Origin: Spirochaetales bacterium
GTDB taxonomy: Bacteria > Spirochaetota > Spirochaetia > Treponematales > UBA12059
NCBI GenBank assembly: GCA_016938515.1
Contig: JAFGUM010000380.1
Location: 1-5,410 of the forward strand
DNA: 5,410 bases
Direction of reading: 5' to 3'
Positions 1 to 5,193 of the stretch are shown here, piece after piece (positions within the stretch are counted from its first letter, which is position 1; every line of letters starts with the position of its first letter). The position numbers and the translations under genes were made by a program. Under the pieces are notes generated by a model, which was given only the letters and a program-made list of their open reading frames with translations, ran no database searches and had not been told where the DNA came from.

Positions 1-66
1 CAAGGCTCCCCAAGACCGTTTACTTTTGAAACAGCTTTTCGTCACGCGCGTCCAATCGTGTCGTTC
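1..66. other. Left-edge intergenic stretch, no gene supported
   Basis: These bases lie downstream of the minus-strand SEC-C gene. I see no GC-rich hairpin followed by a T run on the minus strand, so no terminator is called. The minus strand stays open in the SEC-C reading frame from its TAG stop to the window edge (22 codons). It contains a GTG at 45-43, but no Shine-Dalgarno precedes it and the reading is too short to call a gene. A downstream gene could begin just outside the window. Confidence 0.5.
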
Positions 67-741
67 CTACCCGCGCTCGCGTTCGTACGGCATGCGCGTT
101 CTGCCACAGCACATACGATACGGCAGCCCTGAGCCACACGGGCAGCGATCGTCAGCCTGCATGGCGCGCCCCCGAACAAAGTCAGCCGCAATGATCTTGC
201 CTACGCTACCCGCCCGCGGGCGCAACGTCGGGAACTCGATGCTCAGATCTTCAAAGGTCTTGAGCTTGTCGTCACACGGGCTATCTCCAACCGCCTCTGC
301 CTCATTGAGGCGGAGCCACGCACCCGCTATTACGGTCAGAACCTCGTCTATCTCCTCCTGGCTCGCAAACCGCCTATCAGGAACGCGCTCAAGGTACCTT
401 CTAACGTGGATGGCACAAAAAGCCCTGTAGTCATCGTGCTCTTCGCAAGCAGCCTTGGGCATACCGTAGCCGTTGGCAACATGAGCGTACAACTCCCTGG
501 CAGAACCTCGTGGAGCCAGGCGCTGGGCGCTCGCGAGTGCTTTTATTGCCAGCCCTTCCTTGCCCAGGCGGCGAAGCGCGATGGAAAGCCAGTATAGGCG
601 GTGTGCCAACTCCGCCCTTCGGGACGCAGGGCAACCATCTACCGCGATCCTCAACAACCGTATAGCCGCTACCGCGTCGTGAGCTGCCAGCGCCCTCTTT
701 CCCTGCACGTATGCCAACGCGGCTGTATCCGGCTTCGTCAT
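67..741 (-). CDS. TPR-like protein with C-terminal SEC-C zinc motif
   Basis: A 224-residue, probably cytoplasmic protein with no signal peptide or membrane segment. Residues about 8-80 form alternating amphipathic helices rich in Ala and Leu (for example AELAHRLYWLSIALRRLGKE, 43-62) that look like TPR units. The C-terminus carries a textbook SEC-C motif, CPCGSGLPYRMCCG at 200-213, whose zinc ligands would be C200, C202, C211 and C212. In SecA and many unrelated proteins this motif folds round zinc and serves as a protein or nucleic-acid contact, so it does not define a function. The middle (about 95-190) is acidic and I do not recognise it. The ATG at 741 is the first start in the frame. Its Shine-Dalgarno is weak (AGGT about 12 bases upstream), so translation may depend on coupling to glgX, which ends 31 bases before. 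The gene is real, but its role is unknown. Confidence 0.85.
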   Translation of the reverse strand: MTKPDTAALAYVQGKRALAAHDAVAAIRLLRIAVDGCPASRRAELAHRLYWLSIALRRLGKEGLAIKALASAQRLAPRGSARELYAHVANGYGMPKAACEEHDDYRAFCAIHVRRYLERVPDRRFASQEEIDEVLTVIAGAWLRLNEAEAVGDSPCDDKLKTFEDLSIEFPTLRPRAGSVGKIIAADFVRGRAMQADDRCPCGSGLPYRMCCGRTRMPYERERG

Positions 742-772
742 ACGAATAAAGTACCTAATTGTCGTTCCCAGA

Positions 773-2935
773 TCAAGTTTCGCGCGTTCGCGACAAAAGC
801 AGCGCCATACTCCAGGGCATCACATGATAGCCGCCTTTTCTGGGCACCAGCGGCTCGGCCCCGTGGGGAGCTATGTCATCAGGAGAGTCCAGCGCGGTAT
901 CAATGGCACGGTGCCATTCCCAACCAGCCTGGGGACGCGGCACCACAAAGTCCAATGGCTCTGGAGTGGCGTTGAACATGATGAAAAAGTTGTTATCATC
1001 GTGTTCCGCCATAATATCTGCTCGCGAGCCGTCCATCCGCACCGCGATTGCCGACGGCATGTCCTCCCAGCTGGGTTCCGTGCCATCTGGCGCGTACCAG
1101 GCAATGTCGGGAACCGCGTTGAAGTTGGCGTCTTTGCCGGTAAAAAAGTCCGGACGGCGAAACGCGGGATGTTTGTGCCGAATGGCTATGACTTCGCGTA
1201 CGAAGCGCAACAAGCCGGTATTGGCAACGCGCAGGCTCCAGTCAAACCAGCTCAGCTCATTATCCTGGCAGTACGCGTTGTTGTTGCCGCGCTGGGTTCG
1301 ACCAAATTCGTCGCCGCCTAGCATCATCGGTGTGCCAATGGACAGCAGGAGCGTTGCCAGGTAGTTTTTCTGCTTGCGCTCCCTGAGCTTCAGAATCCGG
1401 TCATCCTTGGTTGGCCCTTCGTGACCATGATTGTAGCTGAAATTTGAATCGTGTCCGTCTCGCCCGTGCTCACCGTTGCGCTCGTTGTGCTTGCCGTTGT
1501 AGCTGACGAGATCGTACAGCGTAAAGCCATCATGGCTGGTTATGTAGTTAATGGAATGAAATGGTTTGCGGCCATCGCGCAGGTACAGGTCGCTGGAACC
1601 AGACAACCTGGTGGCGAGCGCCGCCGCCATTCGCTCGTCACCGCGCCAGAAGCGCCGAATGTCGTCGCGGTAGCGGTCGTTCCACTCGGCCCATCGTCCT
1701 CCGGGGAAGCTACCCACCTGATACGCACCGCCCGCGTCCCAGGCCTCCGCTATGATCTTGGTCTGCCTGAGTATGGGGTCCTCGGCAATCTGTTCGATTA
1801 CGGGAGGGTTCTCGAGCATCCGCCCCTTCTGGTCACGCCCCAGTATTGAACCGAGATCAAAGCGAAAGCCGTCAACGTGCATGTCTACTACCCAGTAATG
1901 CAGGCAATCGAGAATAAAATTCCTGACGACGGGGTGGTTGCAATTGAGGGTGTTGCCGCATCCTGAGTAGTTTTTGTAGTAGCGGGGATCGTCGTCGAGC
2001 ATGTACCAGATCGGGTTGTCAAACCCTCTGAACGATATGGTGGGGCCAAGCTCGTTACCCTCGCCGGTATGATTGAATACGACGTCGAGTATTACTTCTA
2101 TGCCAGCCTTGTGCAATTCCTTGACCATGGTCTTGAACTCGGCGACCTGCTGACCAGAGCAACCAGACGACGCGTACCGCCCTTTGGGCGCAAAAAAGGC
2201 CAGCGTGCTGTACCCCCAGTACTGGTACAGTCGCTTGCCGGTGCGCGAATCGTGCCTCTGGTTCTCGTGATGGTCAAATTCCTGTACTGGCAAGAGCTCA
2301 AGGCTCGTTATGCCGAGTTCCTTGAGGTAGGGGATGGCGCTGACAACGCCCAGGTACGTACCAGGATGCGATGTATGAGCGCTGGCGTGCGCCGATAGTC
2401 CCCGAACGTGGGTTTCATAGATGATGCAGTGCCGTAACGGCAGGTTGAGCGGACGATCACCCTCCCAGTCAAATGCGTCGTCGTCTACGACGACGCATTT
2501 GGGCACGAGCGCCGCGTCATCGTCAATTGAAAATGACAGATCCCGCGCCGGATCTTCGGGGTTGTAACCCACCGCGCGGCTGAGCTTCCACTCAAAATTG
2601 CCCGAGAGCGCCTTGGCGTACGGATCAAGGAGCAGCTTGTTGGGATTGAATCGAAAGCCACGATCAGGAATGAAGGGACCATCCACGCGCCAGGCGTACA
2701 GGGTGCCCGGGCCTATGCCGTCTACGTGGATGTGCCAGATGTCACCGGTCTTGTTCTGAACCGGGTCGAGGCGGTGGTCAAAGTACGGCTCCGCGTCATC
2801 CGCACGCTCGAACAAGCACAGGCGCATGCACGTCGCATGCCGTGAGAAGACGGCAAAATTGACGCCACCTATGACCGGTTCGGCGCCAAATGGCCTCGGG
2901 TTTCCATGACGGGTAACGAGGTTCGGTTCGCGCAC
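773..2935 (-). CDS. glgX: Glycogen debranching enzyme GlgX (isoamylase type)
   Basis: A 720-residue cytoplasmic GH13 enzyme that hydrolyses alpha-1,6 branch linkages, chiefly of phosphorylase-limit glycogen. An N-terminal CBM48-like domain (about 10-110, with RFNPNKLLLDPYAKAL) leads into the catalytic barrel. All four GH13 conserved regions are intact: DVVFNH (284-289), GFRFDL (356-361, nucleophile D360), IIAEAWD (394-400, acid/base E397) and TSHDGF (466-471, D469). GIEVILD, GCGNTLNCNHP, NNNAYCQDNELSW and YITSHDG are typical of GlgX. A beta-rich C-terminal domain follows from about 625. Its length is somewhat above the 657 residues of E. coli GlgX and normal for the family. The start is GTG, supported by GGAGG five bases upstream. 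No glgB, glgC, glgA or glgP lies in the window. A 15-bp-arm inverted repeat falls at codons 146-155. The identification is secure; the exact branch-length preference is not visible. Confidence 0.97.
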   Translation of the reverse strand: MREPNLVTRHGNPRPFGAEPVIGGVNFAVFSRHATCMRLCLFERADDAEPYFDHRLDPVQNKTGDIWHIHVDGIGPGTLYAWRVDGPFIPDRGFRFNPNKLLLDPYAKALSGNFEWKLSRAVGYNPEDPARDLSFSIDDDAALVPKCVVVDDDAFDWEGDRPLNLPLRHCIIYETHVRGLSAHASAHTSHPGTYLGVVSAIPYLKELGITSLELLPVQEFDHHENQRHDSRTGKRLYQYWGYSTLAFFAPKGRYASSGCSGQQVAEFKTMVKELHKAGIEVILDVVFNHTGEGNELGPTISFRGFDNPIWYMLDDDPRYYKNYSGCGNTLNCNHPVVRNFILDCLHYWVVDMHVDGFRFDLGSILGRDQKGRMLENPPVIEQIAEDPILRQTKIIAEAWDAGGAYQVGSFPGGRWAEWNDRYRDDIRRFWRGDERMAAALATRLSGSSDLYLRDGRKPFHSINYITSHDGFTLYDLVSYNGKHNERNGEHGRDGHDSNFSYNHGHEGPTKDDRILKLRERKQKNYLATLLLSIGTPMMLGGDEFGRTQRGNNNAYCQDNELSWFDWSLRVANTGLLRFVREVIAIRHKHPAFRRPDFFTGKDANFNAVPDIAWYAPDGTEPSWEDMPSAIAVRMDGSRADIMAEHDDNNFFIMFNATPEPLDFVVPRPQAGWEWHRAIDTALDSPDDIAPHGAEPLVPRKGGYHVMPWSMALLLSRTRET
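2470..2501. repeat. Perfect 15-bp inverted repeat inside glgX
   Basis: The left arm CAAATGCGTCGTCGT (2470-2484) and the right arm ACGACGACGCATTTG (2487-2501) are exact reverse complements separated by CT. In the glgX frame the core 30 bases are codons 146-155 (K-C-V-V-V-D-D-D-A-F). Val GTC and Asp GAC codons are mutually complementary, so VVV-DDD favours such symmetry, and PKCVVV is conserved in E. coli GlgX. The outer Lys-Cys and Ala-Phe codons must also match. In mRNA this would form a stem of about 14 pairs with a tiny loop. Confidence 0.9.
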
Positions 2936-2939
2936 GCGG

Positions 2940-2945
2940 ACCTCC
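2940..2945 (-). promoter_or_regulatory. glgX Shine-Dalgarno (decides GTG start)
   Basis: GGAGGT on the minus strand, with GGAGG five bases before the GTG at 2935-2933. No in-frame ATG nearby has comparable support, so this site fixes the glgX start. Confidence 0.85.
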
Positions 2946-2968
2946 GGTGCTAAGGATGCTGGCTATGC

Positions 2969-2998
2969 AGTATACCGTACCCGTACTATAAAAGACAC
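2969..2998 (-). promoter_or_regulatory. Possible weak sigma70-type promoter for glgX
   Basis: On the minus strand TATACT (2974-2969) is a good -10 hexamer. GTGTCT (2998-2993) lies 18 bases upstream as a poor -35 (three of six matches). The implied start near 2962 would give a leader of about 26 bases ending in a good Shine-Dalgarno. The spacer is nearly symmetric (TATACCGTAC / CCGTACTATA, 2971-2990), which could be an operator. It would let glgX be expressed separately from fabDG, but the motif is weak and read-through from fabG is equally possible. Confidence 0.35.
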
Positions 2999-3002
2999 GC
3001 CC

Positions 3003-3752
3003 TTACATTGCCATACCACCGTCTATCTTTATTACCTCGCCGGTGATGTACGATGACATGCTGGACGCGAGGAAAACGACGACAGAGGCAATTTCGTCAG
3101 CGGTGCCGGTGCGTCCCAGGGGTATTTGAGCGAGCAGCTTTACCCTGGCCTCATCAGATATCGCTTCTGTCATCGCCGTATCCACAAAACCAGGCGCTAC
3201 CGCGTTTACCCTGACGCCACGGCTGGCTACCTCGCGGGCAAGGCTCTTGGTAAAGCCGATGAGGCCAGCCTTGCTTGAAGAGTAGTTCGTCTGTCCGCCG
3301 TTGCCGGTTATGCCAACGACGCTGGACACGTTTATGATGCTGCCGGCACGTCGCTTTATCATCGCCCGTGCAGCGGTTCGCGCGACGACAAAGGCGCTGG
3401 TGAGGTTCGTATCGAGTACTGCGTGCCAATCGTCCAGGCTCATCCTGAACACGAGCCCGTCACGGGTGACACCAGCGTTGTTGACTACCACATCCGGCGC
3501 AGCGCGGCCTACCGTAGCCTCGATGGCGGCTTCGAGCGCAACCGCGTCCGATACGTCACAGGCCGTCCACAGGAGTTCCCTCCCAGCGGCGGCGGCCGCT
3601 GCGGCCAGCTCATCGTGTTCGTCTGCCCGGGATCTGGCGTAATATTCCACCGACGCCCCTTCCGCCAGAAACGCCTTGACGATGGCCAAGCCTATACCAC
3701 GGGATCCGCCGGTAACTACGCATCTCTTCCCCTCGAGTACCAATCGCTCCAT
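3003..3752 (-). CDS. fabG: 3-oxoacyl-ACP reductase FabG
   Basis: A 249-residue classical short-chain dehydrogenase that reduces 3-ketoacyl-ACP to 3-hydroxyacyl-ACP with NADPH in type II fatty acid synthesis, in the cytoplasm and usually as a tetramer. The Rossmann dinucleotide loop TGGSRGIG is at 14-21 and NNAG at 91-94. The catalytic residues align as N116, S144, Y157 and K161 (the NYSSSKAG segment). The carboxyl end has PLGRTGTADEIASVVVFLAS and YITGEVIKIDGG, as in FabG proteins. Length is normal. ATG at 3752 is preceded by AAGGAG with a seven-base spacer, and that site overlaps the TAA stop of fabD, leaving 12 bases between the two reading frames. The neighbour and the motifs favour FabG over another SDR reductase. 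acpP and fabF, which often follow, are absent here. Confidence 0.95.
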   Translation of the reverse strand: MERLVLEGKRCVVTGGSRGIGLAIVKAFLAEGASVEYYARSRADEHDELAAAAAAAGRELLWTACDVSDAVALEAAIEATVGRAAPDVVVNNAGVTRDGLVFRMSLDDWHAVLDTNLTSAFVVARTAARAMIKRRAGSIINVSSVVGITGNGGQTNYSSSKAGLIGFTKSLAREVASRGVRVNAVAPGFVDTAMTEAISDEARVKLLAQIPLGRTGTADEIASVVVFLASSMSSYITGEVIKIDGGMAM

Positions 3753-3759
3753 GACTACT

Positions 3760-3765
3760 CTCCTT
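3760..3765 (-). promoter_or_regulatory. fabG Shine-Dalgarno overlapping fabD stop
   Basis: AAGGAG on the minus strand (3765-3760) lies seven bases before the fabG ATG. Its first A is the last base of the fabD TAA (3767-3765). This arrangement suggests translational coupling of fabD and fabG on one mRNA. Confidence 0.85.
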
Positions 3766-4691
3766 TACAAGCGTATCGCAAGCGCTGCGATGTGCTCGGC
3801 AGTGCCTGCCGACTCAACAGGCGGTTCGAAGCCAGCTGCTTTCCATAGCCCGGCGAGCACTGTCCCCGGCCCGGCTTCCACGAGGCGCTCGTAGCCGTCA
3901 TTCAGTATAGCCGTTTCTTCGTCTACCCAGCGCACCGGCTTGATGATCTGCTCGGCGGCCAGCGCGCGTATCTGTTCGCCGCTCGTTACCCTGCCACCGG
4001 TGACGTTGGAGTACAACGCTTTCTTCGGGTCGGCAAAGGCAACATCGGACAGGAGCTCACGAAAACCATCATACGCGTAGCGCATGATGGGAGAATGAAA
4101 GGCTCCTGACACCTTGAGTCGTATCGCCCGCTTGGCTCCCGCGGCTTTTACCACTTCTTCCGCCCTGGACAGCCCGAGCTCTGTCCCCGACAGCACCGAC
4201 TGGCCTGGTGAGTTGTAGTTGGCTATCCACGCGTCTTCTACCTTGGCCGCCGCGAGCGCGGCTTCAATCGCCGCGGGCTCCAGGCCGATGACAGCCGTCA
4301 TCGCCGAGCCTCCCGAGCGCGTACCTGCTTCATCCATCAGGCGCCCCCGCTCTGCCACGAGGCGTATCATTTCGGCAAATGGCAAGACTCCCGCTTCGGT
4401 TATCGCGGCCCACTCGCCCAGGCTAAAGCCCGCCGCGCCTTGCGCCTCAACGCCAGCCTCCCCAAGAGCCACCGCCGCCGCCGTCTCCACGACAGCGAGG
4501 GCGATTTGGGCGTTGCGCGTTTGCTTGAGTTCGTCTTCAGTACCGGAAAATATGAGCTTTGCTACGTCCATCCTGGACGCGTCCGAGGCTTCCTCAAACA
4601 GCCGCCTGACAGCAGGGCTCCCATCGTACAGATCCTTGCCCATGCCAACGGTCTGCGCTCCCTGGCCGGGAAACAGCATGCATGTTCTCAT
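3765..4691 (-). CDS. fabD: Malonyl-CoA:ACP transacylase FabD
   Basis: A 308-residue cytoplasmic enzyme that moves malonyl from CoA to acyl carrier protein, supplying extender units for fatty acid synthesis. It opens with LFPGQGAQTVGMG (6-18). The nucleophile elbow is GFSLGEW (88-94) with S90. R115 (AERGRLM) aligns with the malonyl-carboxylate-binding arginine, R117 of E. coli FabD, and H199 in SGAFHS completes the dyad. GAFH is the form seen in malonyl-specific acyltransferases. NSPGQSVLSG (160-169), KPVRW (251-255) and VEAGPGTVL (271-279) match the family, and the length equals that of E. coli FabD within a residue or so. The ATG at 4691 is chosen because AAGGAGG sits seven bases upstream; an internal ATG four codons in has no such site. 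It is the first gene of a fabD-fabG pair, with the divergent ATL gene upstream. Confidence 0.96.
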   Translation of the reverse strand: MRTCMLFPGQGAQTVGMGKDLYDGSPAVRRLFEEASDASRMDVAKLIFSGTEDELKQTRNAQIALAVVETAAAVALGEAGVEAQGAAGFSLGEWAAITEAGVLPFAEMIRLVAERGRLMDEAGTRSGGSAMTAVIGLEPAAIEAALAAAKVEDAWIANYNSPGQSVLSGTELGLSRAEEVVKAAGAKRAIRLKVSGAFHSPIMRYAYDGFRELLSDVAFADPKKALYSNVTGGRVTSGEQIRALAAEQIIKPVRWVDEETAILNDGYERLVEAGPGTVLAGLWKAAGFEPPVESAGTAEHIAALAIRL

Positions 4692-4698
4692 CGCCTAT

Positions 4699-4705
4699 CC
4701 TCCTT
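4699..4705 (-). promoter_or_regulatory. fabD Shine-Dalgarno
   Basis: AAGGAGG on the minus strand (4705-4699) is seven bases before the ATG at 4691. It is one of the strongest ribosome binding sites in the window and decides the fabD start. Confidence 0.9.
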
Positions 4706-4706
4706 G

Positions 4707-4727
4707 GGCAGGCGTGATGCGCCCGCC
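4707..4727 (-). promoter_or_regulatory. GC-rich hairpin beside the fabD ribosome binding site
   Basis: On the minus strand GGCGGGCG (4727-4720), loop CATCA and CGCCTGCC (4714-4707) form eight pairs, one of them G-U. The stem ends a single base before the fabD Shine-Dalgarno. No T run follows, so it is not an intrinsic terminator. It could tune fabD translation or stabilise the 5' end, or it may be a chance product of high GC. Function is inferred only from position. Confidence 0.4.
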
Positions 4728-4776
4728 TGGTTACTCATGCACAGTACGACGCCTAGGTTCGACAAATTTCGATATA

Positions 4777-4803
4777 TTGTCAAGATGCTGAGTATGGTAC
4801 ACT
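4777..4803 (+). promoter_or_regulatory. Candidate promoter for the ATL gene
   Basis: TTGTCA (4777-4782, five of six matches to the -35 consensus) is followed after 15 bases by TACACT (4798-4803). TG at 4795-4796 gives an extended -10. The spacer is short by two bases, which an extended -10 can tolerate. Transcription would begin near 4810 and give a leader of about 30 bases that includes the Shine-Dalgarno. An alternative TAAAAT at 4810-4815 has no matching -35. Confidence 0.45.
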
Positions 4804-4825
4804 GCACGATAAAATTACGGGACAG

Positions 4826-4834
4826 AAGGGGGAG
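4826..4834 (+). promoter_or_regulatory. ATL gene Shine-Dalgarno (decides start)
   Basis: AAGGGGGAG ends seven bases before the ATG at 4842. The reading frame is open far upstream, and an in-frame ATG exists at 4794, but that one lacks a binding site and overlaps the proposed -10 region. This site selects 4842. Confidence 0.8.
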
Positions 4835-4841
4835 CCGTATC

Positions 4842-5186
4842 ATGGGTAGCACCGGAGAGCACATAAAACGCGTACTTCGAGGGATCCCCGTTGGGCGTGT
4901 TGCGTCGTATGGTTCGATAGCAGCGATGGCCGGTCTTCCCAATGGCGCCAGAACGGTAGCCAGGCTCCTGCACACCAGCTCGCGAACCGACGACCTACCC
5001 TGGTGGCGGGTCGTAAGGGCAAATGGCTCACTGGCGCTGCGCCCCGGATTCGGGCTGGAAGAGCAACGAGCCAGACTCGAAGCTGAAGGCGTGCGGGTAG
5101 ACGCAGCCGGCAGAGTACGTATGTCCAGCTACGAATGGTCTGGCGACGCCAAAGGCGACGCCAAAGGCGACGAGGCTAACGGCTAG
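4842..5186 (+). CDS. atl: Alkyltransferase-like (ATL) DNA-damage-binding protein
   Basis: A 114-residue homologue of the DNA-binding domain of O6-methylguanine-DNA methyltransferase. IPVGRVASYGSIAAMAGLP (15-33) and the helix GARTVARLL (35-43) match the helix-turn-helix. Y23 and R37 align with human AGT Tyr114 and the Arg128 finger used in base flipping. The active-site PCHRV is replaced by PWWRV (53-57): W54 stands at the acceptor cysteine and W55 at the histidine, so no alkyl transfer is expected. Known ATL proteins bind O6-alkylguanine, bend the DNA and pass the lesion to nucleotide excision repair; that role is inferred here. The last residues, GDAKGDAKGDEANG (101-114), come from a 12-base tandem repeat and lie beyond the conserved domain. 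The gene is divergent from fabD and convergent with the GNAT gene, sharing stop-codon bases with it. Confidence 0.92.
   Translation: MGSTGEHIKRVLRGIPVGRVASYGSIAAMAGLPNGARTVARLLHTSSRTDDLPWWRVVRANGSLALRPGFGLEEQRARLEAEGVRVDAAGRVRMSSYEWSGDAKGDAKGDEANG
5142..5175 (+). repeat. 12-base tandem repeat in the ATL tail
   Basis: GGCGACGCCAAA occurs twice in tandem (5142-5153 and 5154-5165) and is followed by a partial third unit, GGCGACGAGG (5166-5175). The unit is four codons, so gain or loss of a copy would keep the frame. It encodes G-D-A-K twice and then G-D-E. It looks like replication slippage. Confidence 0.9.
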
Positions 5187-5193
5187 TCGTTAG
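5176..5193. repeat. Palindrome centred on shared stop codons
   Basis: CTAACGGCTAGTCGTTAG has six-base arms (CTAACG / CGTTAG) placed symmetrically round CTAG (5183-5186). The one asymmetric pair (5182 G, 5187 T) would be a G-U in plus-strand RNA. CTAG supplies TAG to the ATL gene on the plus strand and TAG to the GNAT gene on the minus strand. Neither side has a T run, so it is at best a weak or factor-dependent bidirectional terminator. Confidence 0.85.

Larger units (their letters stand above)
4692..4841. other. Divergent intergenic region between fabD and the ATL gene
   Basis: These 150 bases carry the start signals of both genes. On the plus side are a candidate promoter (4777-4803) and the ATL Shine-Dalgarno. 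On the minus side are the hairpin and Shine-Dalgarno of fabD. The minus strand has a perfect TTGACA at 4783-4778 but no convincing -10 at 16-19 bases, so I do not call a fabD promoter. A short inverted pair GACAA (4761-4765) / TTGTC (4777-4781) overlaps the proposed -35. No RNA gene or further reading frame is supported. Confidence 0.6.

Noticed and set aside
1..45. Possible start of another minus-strand gene at GTG 45
   Set aside because: Only 15 codons are visible, there is no Shine-Dalgarno, and nothing is recognisable. It cannot be told from random open sequence.
824..1364. Open frames of about 165 residues on the plus strand opposite glgX
   Set aside because: They lie wholly antisense to a glgX with every catalytic motif intact, have no family resemblance, and arise from GC-rich codon bias.
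2825..2841. Pair of GCATGC hexamers in the 5' part of glgX
   Set aside because: Two six-base palindromes close together in GC-rich coding DNA are not significant and suggest no function.
2936..3002. Terminator after fabG
   Set aside because: The minus strand has a short TTTT after fabG but no GC stem before it, so an intrinsic terminator is not supported.
3423..3848. Plus-strand open frame opposite fabG and the end of fabD
   Set aside because: It is antisense to two well-identified genes, with no ribosome binding site or recognisable domain.
4286..4303. Seven-base inverted repeat CGATGAC / GTCATCG in fabD
   Set aside because: Short arms of this size are expected by chance in a window of this length, and it lies in conserved coding sequence.
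4440..4841. Upstream extension of the ATL reading frame into the antisense of fabD
   Set aside because: The conserved domain begins after the ATG at 4842, which has a strong Shine-Dalgarno. The upstream part shows no resemblance to any family and overlaps fabD and the proposed promoter.
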